In this document: positions 1 through 6,381 of the stretch, one piece after another
How positions within the stretch are numbered: the first letter of the stretch is position 1
Layout: each line of letters starts with the position of its first letter
Assembly (NCBI GenBank): GCA_934747885.1
Contig: CAKVHE010000003.1
Span: 1-24,125, forward strand
Length of the DNA stretch: 24,125 bases
Direction: 5' to 3'
DNA from: an uncultured Clostridia bacterium
Lineage (GTDB): Bacteria; Bacillota; Clostridia; Christensenellales; UBA1242
The notes under the pieces: model-generated
What the model was told of the DNA's origin: nothing
Databases searched by the model: none
What the model saw: the letters and a program-made list of their open reading frames with translations, nothing else
Position numbers and translations under genes: made by a program

Positions 1-540
1 GGAACTAAAACTATTTCTATTGCTTTTCGGTGTTTACCAAAATTATACCATACCAAATTTAAATAGGGAACTAAAACTCGCGTTGTTCTTCTTGCTTAAA
101 ACGGTGCATTATACCATACCAAATTTAAATAGGGAACTAAAACCTACTGGTACTGGCGAAGCTGCCACAACAGATTATACCATACCAAATTTAAATAGGG
201 AACTAAAACTAAATCAATTTTACACAAAAGACAACCGACATTATACCATACCAAATTTAAATAGGGAACTAAAACTATTTCTATTGCTTTTCGGTGTTTA
301 CCAAAATTATACCATACCAAATTTAAATAGGGAACTAAAACCTTGCCCTTTCTCTTGATAGATTTATCGTCATTATACCATACCAAATTTAAATAGGGAA
401 CTAAAACTATGCATTGCTAGCATCGTCTTCAAAATAAATTATACCATACCAAATTTAAATAGGGAACTAAAACCCAATTTCTTAAAGATTGTTTTTTTCT
501 TTTCATTATACCATACCAAATTTAAATTAAGAAAGCAAAA
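1..540 (-). CRISPR. CRISPR array, type II-C-like, 8 spacers
   Basis: Seven complete identical 36-nt repeats lie at 42-77, 108-143, 174-209, 240-275, 306-341, 372-407 and 438-473. A partial repeat sits at 1-11 and a degenerate one at 505-540. Spacers are 30 nt (the last, 474-504, is 31). On the minus strand the repeat starts GTTTTAGTTCCCTATT and ends GGTATGGTATAAT, very like the C. jejuni type II-C repeat, so crRNAs should be read on the minus strand. Spacers 12-41 and 276-305 are identical, leaving seven distinct spacers. No cas gene or tracrRNA is visible in the window; they presumably lie to the left, beyond base 1. I found no match to any spacer elsewhere in the window. Confidence 0.97.
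505..540 (-). repeat. degenerate terminal CRISPR repeat keeping the promoter half
   Basis: The first 23 plus-strand bases (505-527) match the consensus repeat exactly; the remaining 13 (528-540) have diverged. In crRNA orientation the lost part is the 5' GTTTTAG side, which pairs with tracrRNA. The kept part ends in TGGTATAAT, an extended -10 promoter. As the outermost repeat at the crRNA 5' end it only needs to start transcription of the adjacent spacer (474-504), so its decay pattern fits its use. Confidence 0.8.
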
Positions 541-1267
541 TATTATCCAAAGAGTGTTTATTACTCATTACGAATTGGCAAAAATTATTCGCAGTATAAA
601 CTGAGCATGGTGGGGAAATGGCCTTTTCGGGCAAATCATTACCATTTTCAACTGTTCGCAAAATGCAAGCTTTGCGCATAGTTTGGTGTTTAAATGCATA
701 AAAACTAGGGTGTTTTGCAGATTTTTTGATATTTTTCTGCAAATTTAGACATTTGCGATATTTTTAACTGTGTAAAAATGTTTAAAATTTTTGTGTGGTT
801 CTTTTTGTTATTTTTCCAATTTTTTGCCACGCGTTTACTCAGAAGCCTTGGCTTTTCGCTTGGCCGAAATCTGATAAACATTTATCTTATAATTTACGCC
901 AGACTGTTATGCACCGCATAGCATTGCGCCTAAATTTGTACAGAATTTGCATGAATACTTGTTCATTAAAATTGGCATATTCTGTCTGAGCGCGTCTAAA
1001 TTGCCCCCAATTTTTGCCTTAATTTTAATTACAAATATGAGAAAATTTTATATCAAATTGGACCGTAAAAAATCTATCAAACTGTCTCACAGCGCGCCAG
1101 AGCAAATATCACGGCGCGGTATCCAGCTATAACTAAAATCAGCCGGAAATTTCATACAATTACAGCGTACAACTTATCACACAAATCAGCAAGTTTTTTC
1201 TGCTAGCAAATAGATACCAATTCTGCGAGAAAGCGTGACAAACTTTGCGCAAAATACTAAAATTCGT
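541..1267. other. intergenic region, no supported gene
   Basis: About 730 AT-rich bases between the CRISPR array and the recombinase promoter. Short open frames exist on both strands (for example 527-742 minus and 795-989 plus), but none has a ribosome site or a recognisable protein. I saw no clear tracrRNA: nothing here is complementary to the GTTTTAGTTCCC side of the repeat. No terminator-grade hairpin was noticed. It could hold a CRISPR-adjacent leader or decayed sequence. Confidence 0.5.
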
Positions 1268-1296
1268 TTGCAATTATTTTTTATAGGTGATATAAT
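1268..1296 (+). promoter_or_regulatory. promoter of the recombinase gene (predicted leaderless)
   Basis: -35 TTGCAA at 1268-1273, 17-base spacer, extended -10 TGATATAAT with the hexamer at 1291-1296. Only six bases separate the -10 from the ATG at 1303, so transcription should start at or next to the start codon. No Shine-Dalgarno sequence fits between them. Confidence 0.7.
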
Positions 1297-1302
1297 TTAA
1301 TT

Positions 1303-2391
1303 ATGGAAAAATCAAATGTAACTGCGCCAACCAGACCAAAGCGCATTGTAAAAGATTATTTTGTTGACCGTGACCGTGAGTCTGCCATAAAATTGCAAGT
1401 TTTGCTTAAGGACTTGCCAGATTTTTGCGCAGATTTTTTTGTCGGCATAGAGTTAACCACTTCCCCACTCACCAGGCTAAATTATGCGTACGATTTGCGC
1501 GTATTTTTTAATTATTTAATTGAAAATACTCACATTTTTAAGCGTAAAACTGTGCAAGATTTGGTTGTGGAAGATCTAGAACGCATCAAAGCTAACCATA
1601 TTGAGCGTTTTTTGTCATTTATCTCCAATTACGAGACGGACGAGAACCGCCGCGTTTCCAATGGTGAACAAGGTAAAGCGCGTAAATTGTCCACCCTAAA
1701 GACTTTCTTTAAGTACTATTTTAAAAAAGATTTAATAAGTTCTAATGTTGTGAGCAAAGTTGACAGTATGAAACTGCACGAAAAACCAATAATTCGCCTA
1801 GAAACTGACGAAGTGGCACGCTTTTTGGACTGTGTGGATGACGGCTCTTGCCTAACTAAGCGCCAAAAAGATTATCACTTAATAACCAGAATGCGTGATA
1901 TGGCAATTATAACACTTATGCTTGGCACCGGCATTCGTGTGTCGGAATGCGTTGGGCTTAATATTAAAGATGTGGACTTTAATGTAAATGGCCTTAGCAT
2001 CACTCGTAAAGGCGGAAACAAAGATATTGTATATTTTTCAGACGAAGTAAAAGAAGCGCTAGTAAATTACATGGACGAACGCATGGAAAATCCCGATGCG
2101 CAAGATGACCCAGCTTTGTTCTTGTCCCTTCAAAACAAACGTATTTCTGTGCGCGCTGTAGAAATTTTGGTAAAAAAATATGCGGCTATTTCCACCCCGC
2201 TTAAACATATCACGCCCCACAAACTGCGTAGTACATACGGTACTGCCCTTTACCACGAAACCCAAGATATCTATGTAGTTGCCAACGTTTTGGGTCATAA
2301 AGATGTAAATACAACGCGAAAACACTACGCTGCAATGGCTGAGGACATCAAGCGTTCGGTTGCTTCAAAAGTAAAACTACGTGATGACTAA
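1303..2391 (+). CDS. tyrosine recombinase/integrase (XerC/D-like)
   Basis: A 362-aa site-specific recombinase of the phage-integrase family. It would cut and rejoin DNA through a covalent 3'-phosphotyrosine. The N-terminal SAM-like core-binding domain covers roughly residues 45-155 and the catalytic domain roughly 165-355. The catalytic set is visible: R212 in GTGIRVSEC, H306-x-x-R309 in HKLR, H332 in LGHKD and nucleophile Y342 in HYA. The size and domain plan fit both housekeeping Xer proteins and integrases of mobile elements. No excisionase, phage gene or obvious dif/att site lies beside it, so its role is undecided. It stands alone between the CRISPR array and a terminator. The ATG at 1303 is chosen because it fits the promoter, although it leaves no room for a ribosome site. 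Confidence 0.9.
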   Translation: MEKSNVTAPTRPKRIVKDYFVDRDRESAIKLQVLLKDLPDFCADFFVGIELTTSPLTRLNYAYDLRVFFNYLIENTHIFKRKTVQDLVVEDLERIKANHIERFLSFISNYETDENRRVSNGEQGKARKLSTLKTFFKYYFKKDLISSNVVSKVDSMKLHEKPIIRLETDEVARFLDCVDDGSCLTKRQKDYHLITRMRDMAIITLMLGTGIRVSECVGLNIKDVDFNVNGLSITRKGGNKDIVYFSDEVKEALVNYMDERMENPDAQDDPALFLSLQNKRISVRAVEILVKKYAAISTPLKHITPHKLRSTYGTALYHETQDIYVVANVLGHKDVNTTRKHYAAMAEDIKRSVASKVKLRDD

Positions 2392-2413
2392 CCCCCAAAA
2401 ATCAAATTGCATT

Positions 2414-2450
2414 AAAAAAGAGCCAGCTTATTAGCTGACTCATTTTTTTT
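2414..2450. terminator. bidirectional intrinsic terminator
   Basis: Stem of GAG and CAGCT (2420-2428) with AGCTG and CTC (2433-2441), one C-A mismatch and a TATT loop. It is preceded by six A and followed by eight T. It can end the recombinase transcript (plus) and the convergent Cys-rich gene (minus). Confidence 0.85.
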
Positions 2451-2455
2451 GCGAA

Positions 2456-2938
2456 TTATTCTTCGTCTTTATCCAAACCATACATGTGGTAAAGATCGTC
2501 TAGAGTGACACCTTCAACGCTAACACCATCAATTCCAATTGAAGCATAACCCTTTTCATCTACGTTGACAAATTCAAGACATTGTCCACAGTTGTCACAA
2601 ATTTTTGTTGGGTCCAAATCACAAGTATCGTCACCGCAATCGTAGTCGTCACAGTCACAATCTTGTGCATGATGAGCGTTTTCGTGGCAACCACATTCGC
2701 AGTCATCGTCACACTCGCAGTCACATTCTGCACCGTCATGACAACCGCATTCGCAGTCATCGTCGCACTCGCAGTCACATTCTGCACCGTCATGACAACC
2801 GCATTCGCAGTCATCGTCACACTCGCAGTCAAATTCTGCACCGTCATGACAACCACATTCGCAATCGTCATCACAGTTATTATGTTTTGGCGCACCTAAG
2901 TCGCCGGTATATAAATCTTTAAATTTACGGTCTTTCAT
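2456..2938 (-). CDS. Cys/Asp-rich tandem-repeat protein, putative metal binder
   Basis: A 160-aa acidic protein. Residues 22-93 are four 18-aa tandem units built on CDDDCECGCHDGAE, rich in Cys, Asp and His. They are followed by another acidic Cys cluster, then a CDNCGQC knuckle and a tail ending in DLYHMYGLDKDEE. No signal peptide or membrane segment is visible, so it is probably cytoplasmic. The density of Cys, His and Asp suggests binding of zinc or another thiophilic metal, but that is inference; I do not recognise a named family for the repeat. The start at 2938 is chosen over an upstream ATG because AGGAGG lies four bases before it. It diverges from lexA with its own promoter. Alternatives are a metal-storage or chaperone-like protein, or an LexA-linked stress protein. 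Confidence 0.8.
   Translation of the reverse strand: MKDRKFKDLYTGDLGAPKHNNCDDDCECGCHDGAEFDCECDDDCECGCHDGAECDCECDDDCECGCHDGAECDCECDDDCECGCHENAHHAQDCDCDDYDCGDDTCDLDPTKICDNCGQCLEFVNVDEKGYASIGIDGVSVEGVTLDDLYHMYGLDKDEE
2660..2875 (-). repeat. 54-bp tandem repeat, four units, inside the Cys-rich gene
   Basis: Four consecutive 54-bp units encode CDDDCECGCH-type segments. Units two and three are nearly identical at the nucleotide level, while the outer ones have diverged, especially the last (HENAHHAQD). Copy number could change by slippage or recombination without shifting the frame, since 54 is a multiple of three. Confidence 0.85.
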
Positions 2939-2958
2939 ATTCCCTCCTATCGGCAGAT

Positions 2959-2987
2959 ATTTTAGCACCGAAAGCAAAAAAAATCAA
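2959..2987 (-). promoter_or_regulatory. promoter of the Cys-rich gene
   Basis: On the minus strand: -35 TTGATT (2982-2987), 17-base spacer, extended -10 TGCTAAAAT (hexamer 2959-2964). It gives a short leader containing AGGAGG. It lies just outside the lexA operator region. Confidence 0.6.
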
Positions 2988-3008
2988 TGAAAATTTTAAA
3001 AAAATTGC

Positions 3009-3040
3009 AAACATATGTTTACAAATTAAAACATATGTGC
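3009..3040. promoter_or_regulatory. two LexA-box-like operators
   Basis: A perfect 12-bp palindrome AAACATATGTTT at 3009-3020 and a second copy AAACATATGTGC at 3029-3040, exactly 20 bp apart (two helical turns). They resemble the Bacillus LexA box core GAACATATGTTC. The first overlaps the lexA -35 and the second abuts the -10, the classic layout for LexA repressing its own gene. Confidence 0.75.
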
Positions 3041-3046
3041 TATAAT
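3018..3046 (+). promoter_or_regulatory. lexA promoter
   Basis: -35 TTTACA (3018-3023), 17-base spacer, extended -10 TGCTATAAT (hexamer 3041-3046). Both elements overlap or touch the LexA-like boxes. The predicted start near 3053 leaves a 25-base leader with an AAAGAGG ribosome site. Confidence 0.8.
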
Positions 3047-3077
3047 GTCTAAAAAGATTTTAAAGAGGTTTTTTACT

Positions 3078-3728
3078 ATGCCAAAACGCAGCGGAGATAA
3101 ATTGCAAAAAGTTCTAGATTTTATCATCACATTTAGTGACGAAAATGGCTATCCGCCAACGGTGCGTGAAATTTGCCAAGAAATTAACGTTAGTTCTTCG
3201 GCAACCGCACAATACTACTTGAACAAACTAGAAGAAAAAGGTTTTATCAAACGCAAAGGCTCAAAAAACCGCGCTATAGAAATTGTAGGCGTAACACGTT
3301 CTAGCATTATCGGTGCAAAAAACAACGCACCTGCCCAAACCATCAACCTTGACAATATTGTTGAAGTTCCGGTGGTGGGCAAAGTTGCTGCCGGCGTACC
3401 AATTTTGGCCACGGAAAACATTGAAGAATCTATTTGTCTTCCCCGCAACTACTTTTCTAATGATGACTTGTTTATATTAAAAGTTGCTGGTGATTCAATG
3501 ATAAATTCAGGTATTTTGGATGGCGACAAAATTATTGTAAAAAAGCAAAACACTGCACAAAATGGTGAAATTGTTGTTGCTTTGCTTGAAGATAGCGCAA
3601 CAGTAAAACGCTTTTTTAAAGAAGCAAACCAAATTCGCTTGCAACCCGAAAACGATTTTTTAAGCCCAATTTATTGCGACACTTGCGACATCTTGGGCGT
3701 GGTTGTTGGTTTAATTCGCAAGTTTTAA
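3078..3728 (+). CDS. lexA: LexA, SOS-response repressor and self-cleaving protease
   Basis: A 216-aa repressor of DNA-damage genes that cuts itself when stimulated by RecA filaments. The N-terminal winged helix-turn-helix covers about residues 5-70 (GYPPTVREIC and the recognition segment SSSATAQYYLNKL). The C-terminal S24 peptidase domain has the cleavage site A105-G106 (VAAGVP), nucleophile S140 (GDSM) and general base K177. The spacings (35 and 37 residues) equal those in E. coli LexA. The ATG at 3045 overlaps the -10 hexamer and cannot be the translated start; the ATG at 3078 follows AAAGAGG and is used here. Monocistronic, with its own promoter, operators and terminator. Confidence 0.95.
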   Translation: MPKRSGDKLQKVLDFIITFSDENGYPPTVREICQEINVSSSATAQYYLNKLEEKGFIKRKGSKNRAIEIVGVTRSSIIGAKNNAPAQTINLDNIVEVPVVGKVAAGVPILATENIEESICLPRNYFSNDDLFILKVAGDSMINSGILDGDKIIVKKQNTAQNGEIVVALLEDSATVKRFFKEANQIRLQPENDFLSPIYCDTCDILGVVVGLIRKF

Positions 3729-3753
3729 CCACAATTTATTCTATATAAACATC

Positions 3754-3785
3754 AAAAACTCCACAATGAATTGTGGAGTTTTTTG
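3754..3785 (+). terminator. lexA terminator
   Basis: Perfect 10-bp stem AACTCCACAA / TTGTGGAGTT around a TGAA loop, followed by TTTTTG, 27 bases after the lexA stop. Confidence 0.9.
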
Positions 3786-3791
3786 TTGGGT

Positions 3792-3849
3792 AGATTTTAT
3801 TTTTGCTTATTGCAAGCGTTCTATTGTCTTTTACATACTTTATATCTTT
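3792..3849 (-). pseudogene. relic of the 3' end of a Hint surface-protein gene
   Basis: Bases 3810-3849 match 7401-7440 of the Hint surface-protein gene at 39 of 40 positions; on the minus strand they still read KYVKDNRTLA. Bases 3792-3809 match 7241-7258, the last codons and stop of the same gene, at 17 of 18. The two parts are joined directly, so 142 bases present in the intact gene are missing here. There is no start or upstream domain. This is a decayed, internally deleted third copy or a recombination scar. Confidence 0.8.
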
Positions 3850-3864
3850 GTTGGAGCGCCCCCG

Positions 3865-5046
3865 CTAAGCCAAATCAAATTCTTTGAAAACTTTTAAAAT
3901 GATATCGGCGGCTTCATCCATAAGTTCTTTGGTGTGAGTTGCGGTATATGAAGTACGAATTAAGCATTCGCCAACTGGAGTTGCTGGTGGCAAAACTGGG
4001 TTAACATATACGCCTTCTTCAAATAAGCGTTTGCATACTGCAAGAGTAACTTCTGGATCGTAGGTATAAATTGCAATAATTGGTGTTTTTGCATCCTTAA
4101 TACGAATACCGCGAGCGCGCAAGTTTTCACGCATATATTCCGTAATTTCCAATAGATTTTTACGGCGTTCTGGTTCGCGCTTTATAATTTCAAGAGATTT
4201 GCGAACAGCTGCTACTGCCGTTGGAGGAATAGATGCCGAAAAAATAAACGGACGACTGTTGTGACGGATATAATCAATTGCTTCGTGAGTACCAACGCAG
4301 TAACCACCAAGCGAAGCCAAAGATTTTGAGAAGGTGCCCGCAATAAGGTCAACATCATCTTCTAGTCCAAAGTATTCAGCCGTACCTCGGCCCTTTTCGC
4401 CCAAGATGCCAAGCGCATGAGCATCATCAACCATAAGTCTTGCGCCGTACTTTTTCTTTAATTCAACGAGTTTTGGCAAATTGCAGATGTCACCACTCAT
4501 TGAAAATACGCCATCGGTAACAATCAAAATACCCTTATCGGCTGGGATATTTTTTAACTTTTCTTCTAAATCTTCCATATCGTTGTGCTTATATCTAATC
4601 ATATCAGCATACGAAAGTTTGATTGCGTCATAAATTGATGCGTGATTTTCTTTGTCACACACAACAACATCATGTCTGCCAGCAATTGCGCTAATTACAC
4701 CAAGGTTGGTTTGAAAACCGGTGCTCATGGTGATGCAATCTTCTTTGCCCATAAATTCGGCAAGTTCTTTTTCCATTTCTAAGTGCATTGCAAGAGTACC
4801 ATTTAAAAAACGGCTACCGCTACAACCGGTACCATACTTTTTAACTGCTTCTACAACGGCTTCTATAACTTCTGGATTGGATGTTAAGCCAAGATAGTTG
4901 TTTGAGCCAATCATAATTTCACGTTTGCCTTCCATTTCAACCACAATATCTTGCTTGGTGTCCAATGCGTGAAAGTATGGATAAATGCCTTTTTCTTTAT
5001 ACTCGTTTGCTGTAGTAAATTCTCTACATTTTTTAAATAAATCCAT
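3865..5046 (-). CDS. alpha-oxoamine synthase, serine-palmitoyltransferase-like
   Basis: A 393-aa PLP-dependent enzyme that condenses an amino acid with an acyl-CoA (or acyl-ACP) and releases CO2. The family covers serine palmitoyltransferase, 8-amino-7-oxononanoate synthase and 2-amino-3-oxobutyrate CoA ligase. PLP-site residues are visible: K241 in GTFSKSL (Schiff base), H135 in NHASI (ring stacking), D207 and H210 in VDDAH. From memory, the segments GIYPYF, GTGCSGSRFLNGTL, DGVFSMSGDI and YIRHNSRPFIFSASI look closest to bacterial serine palmitoyltransferase, for example from Bacteroides. No biotin or threonine-catabolism genes are near; a lipid acyltransferase diverges from it. ATG follows AGGAGAG. 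Family certain; substrate uncertain. Confidence 0.85.
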   Translation of the reverse strand: MDLFKKCREFTTANEYKEKGIYPYFHALDTKQDIVVEMEGKREIMIGSNNYLGLTSNPEVIEAVVEAVKKYGTGCSGSRFLNGTLAMHLEMEKELAEFMGKEDCITMSTGFQTNLGVISAIAGRHDVVVCDKENHASIYDAIKLSYADMIRYKHNDMEDLEEKLKNIPADKGILIVTDGVFSMSGDICNLPKLVELKKKYGARLMVDDAHALGILGEKGRGTAEYFGLEDDVDLIAGTFSKSLASLGGYCVGTHEAIDYIRHNSRPFIFSASIPPTAVAAVRKSLEIIKREPERRKNLLEITEYMRENLRARGIRIKDAKTPIIAIYTYDPEVTLAVCKRLFEEGVYVNPVLPPATPVGECLIRTSYTATHTKELMDEAADIILKVFKEFDLA

Positions 5047-5076
5047 TTTACTCTCCTAAACTTCTAGTTTTGTTCT

Positions 5077-5106
5077 ATAATAACATATTTTTTAAAGTTT
5101 TTACAA
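5077..5106 (-). promoter_or_regulatory. promoter of the oxoamine synthase gene
   Basis: Minus strand: -35 TTGTAA (5101-5106), 18-base spacer, -10 TATTAT (5077-5082) preceded by TGT, an extended -10. Confidence 0.6.
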
Positions 5107-5135
5107 CTTTTTTTAACCCATTTGAGTAATTTTTG

Positions 5136-5164
5136 TTGTAAATGACGACACAAACGGTTATTAT
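5136..5164 (+). promoter_or_regulatory. promoter of the acyltransferase-pseudouridine synthase operon
   Basis: -35 TTGTAA (5136-5141), 17-base spacer, -10 TATTAT (5159-5164), about 30 bases before the ATG at 5195. It is divergent from the oxoamine synthase promoter. Confidence 0.55.
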
Positions 5165-5194
5165 TAAAGTAAATAAAGAAAAAGCGGTACAAAA

Positions 5195-6373
5195 ATGAAA
5201 ATAAAACGTCGTCACAAAATTGTAAATATAATTGCTTCCCCAATTATCAATTTATACTTGGACATTAAATTTAGATATAAGTGCAAAAAAGTAAAAATCA
5301 AGCCACCCTTTTTGGTGCTATGCAATCACACTCTAGACTTTGACCCATTTTTTGTTGCAAAAGCCTTTTCATGCCCAATATATTTTGTTATGAGTGATCA
5401 TGTTTCTAGCTTAAAGGTAGGCAAACTAATAAAACATTTAGTGGCACCTATTCCCATTACCAAATCTAGCGTTGATGCCGAAACCACACGAAACATTTTT
5501 GAAGTAATTCATCAAGGTGGCGCGGTTGGTATGTTCCCCGAAGGCAACAAATCTTTTGCGGGTGAAAATTCTTGGATAAAGCCCTCAACCGCAAAACTCT
5601 GCAAAAAACTGGGCGTGCCCGTTGTTTTGTTCAACATTAAGGGTGGGTACTTGTCTTCTCCACGATGGTCAAAAATTAAACGCAGAGGCAAAATTTGGGG
5701 CGAGCCAAGCAAAATTTTGAGCGTGGAAGACTTAAACCGCCTAAGTGTAGACGAAATATACGCGGAAATTGTAAACGGGCTAAGAGTAAATGCTTATGAG
5801 ATACAAAAGCAAAAGAAAATAAAATACAAAGCACCTGCCCGCGCAGAAACCATAGAAAGTTTGCTTTATGCTTGCCCAAACTGCGGAAGTTTTTGTACTG
5901 TTTATGGTAAAAATAACGACGTTATGTGCTCAAATTGCGACTTGCATGCCCACTATGATGAGTTTGGATATTTGCAAAATTGTGCGCTAAAAACGCTAAC
6001 AGAATGTGACCACCACCAAAAACAATTATTACTAAAAGTTGACGCGCACAAATATGATACTTCCCCAGTTTTTGAAGACAAAAACTGGGAAGTGCAACTA
6101 AAAAAAGATAAGTATTATAGCGAGATTTTAGGCAAATTTAACCTAAGTGCCTATTCTACCAAACTAGTGCTTGAACCTGCCAGCAACAACCGTGAGCCTA
6201 TTGTTTTGCCAATTCAAGACATAATTGGTTCGGCAGTTGAAGGCGCATGCAGTTTGCAACTTTGGATGCGTGGCGGCGCCGTTTACCGATTAAAAAACAC
6301 AAACGGCATAAATGGACTAAAATATATAAATTGGATAGACAAAATTAACGGTAGACTTCCCTATCGCTTTTAA
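5195..6373 (+). CDS. PlsC-type acyltransferase fused to a zinc ribbon
   Basis: A 392-aa protein. Residues 1-205 are a glycerophospholipid acyltransferase domain with the HX4D motif H45-TLDF-D50 and the substrate-binding FPEGNKS (114-120). It would transfer an acyl chain to a lysophospholipid or related acceptor at the inner face of the membrane. A four-Cys zinc ribbon follows (C227, C230, C245, C248), then an uncharacterised C-terminal region of about 130 residues predicted to be soluble. Similar extended PlsC proteins occur in Clostridia, as far as I recall. The ribosome site is weak. The next gene starts 8 bases after the stop, so the two form an operon. The divergent serine-palmitoyltransferase-like gene makes a shared lipid role possible but unproven. 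Confidence 0.85.
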   Translation: MKIKRRHKIVNIIASPIINLYLDIKFRYKCKKVKIKPPFLVLCNHTLDFDPFFVAKAFSCPIYFVMSDHVSSLKVGKLIKHLVAPIPITKSSVDAETTRNIFEVIHQGGAVGMFPEGNKSFAGENSWIKPSTAKLCKKLGVPVVLFNIKGGYLSSPRWSKIKRRGKIWGEPSKILSVEDLNRLSVDEIYAEIVNGLRVNAYEIQKQKKIKYKAPARAETIESLLYACPNCGSFCTVYGKNNDVMCSNCDLHAHYDEFGYLQNCALKTLTECDHHQKQLLLKVDAHKYDTSPVFEDKNWEVQLKKDKYYSEILGKFNLSAYSTKLVLEPASNNREPIVLPIQDIIGSAVEGACSLQLWMRGGAVYRLKNTNGINGLKYINWIDKINGRLPYRF

Positions 6374-6381
6374 GGACAACT

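Noticed and set aside
20..386. Open frames of 80-112 codons on both strands inside the CRISPR array
   Set aside because: They only translate the repeats (repeated YTIPNLNREL or VPYLNLVWYN) and have no ribosome site.
505..580. Degenerate terminal repeat plus following hairpins as a tracrRNA anti-repeat on the plus strand
   Set aside because: About 10 bases in the middle (528-536) no longer pair with the repeat, no plus-strand promoter is visible, and the downstream hairpins are weak. Ordinary repeat decay explains it better.
1303..2391. Recombinase as the integrase of a prophage or island using the tRNA-Lys end at 23943
   Set aside because: No phage or conjugation genes lie between them, housekeeping operons do, and the integrase is not next to the att-like repeat.
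2560..2922. Other-frame ORFs over the Cys-rich gene (for example 2560-2895 minus, 2582-2899 and 2605-2922 plus)
   Set aside because: They are by-products of the 54-bp tandem repeat, which leaves several frames open; only the frame with AGGAGG and a Cys/Asp pattern is kept.
3045..3077. ATG at 3045 as the lexA start
   Set aside because: It overlaps the -10 hexamer TATAAT at 3041-3046, so it cannot be in the mRNA; the ATG at 3078 has a ribosome site and the right N-terminus.
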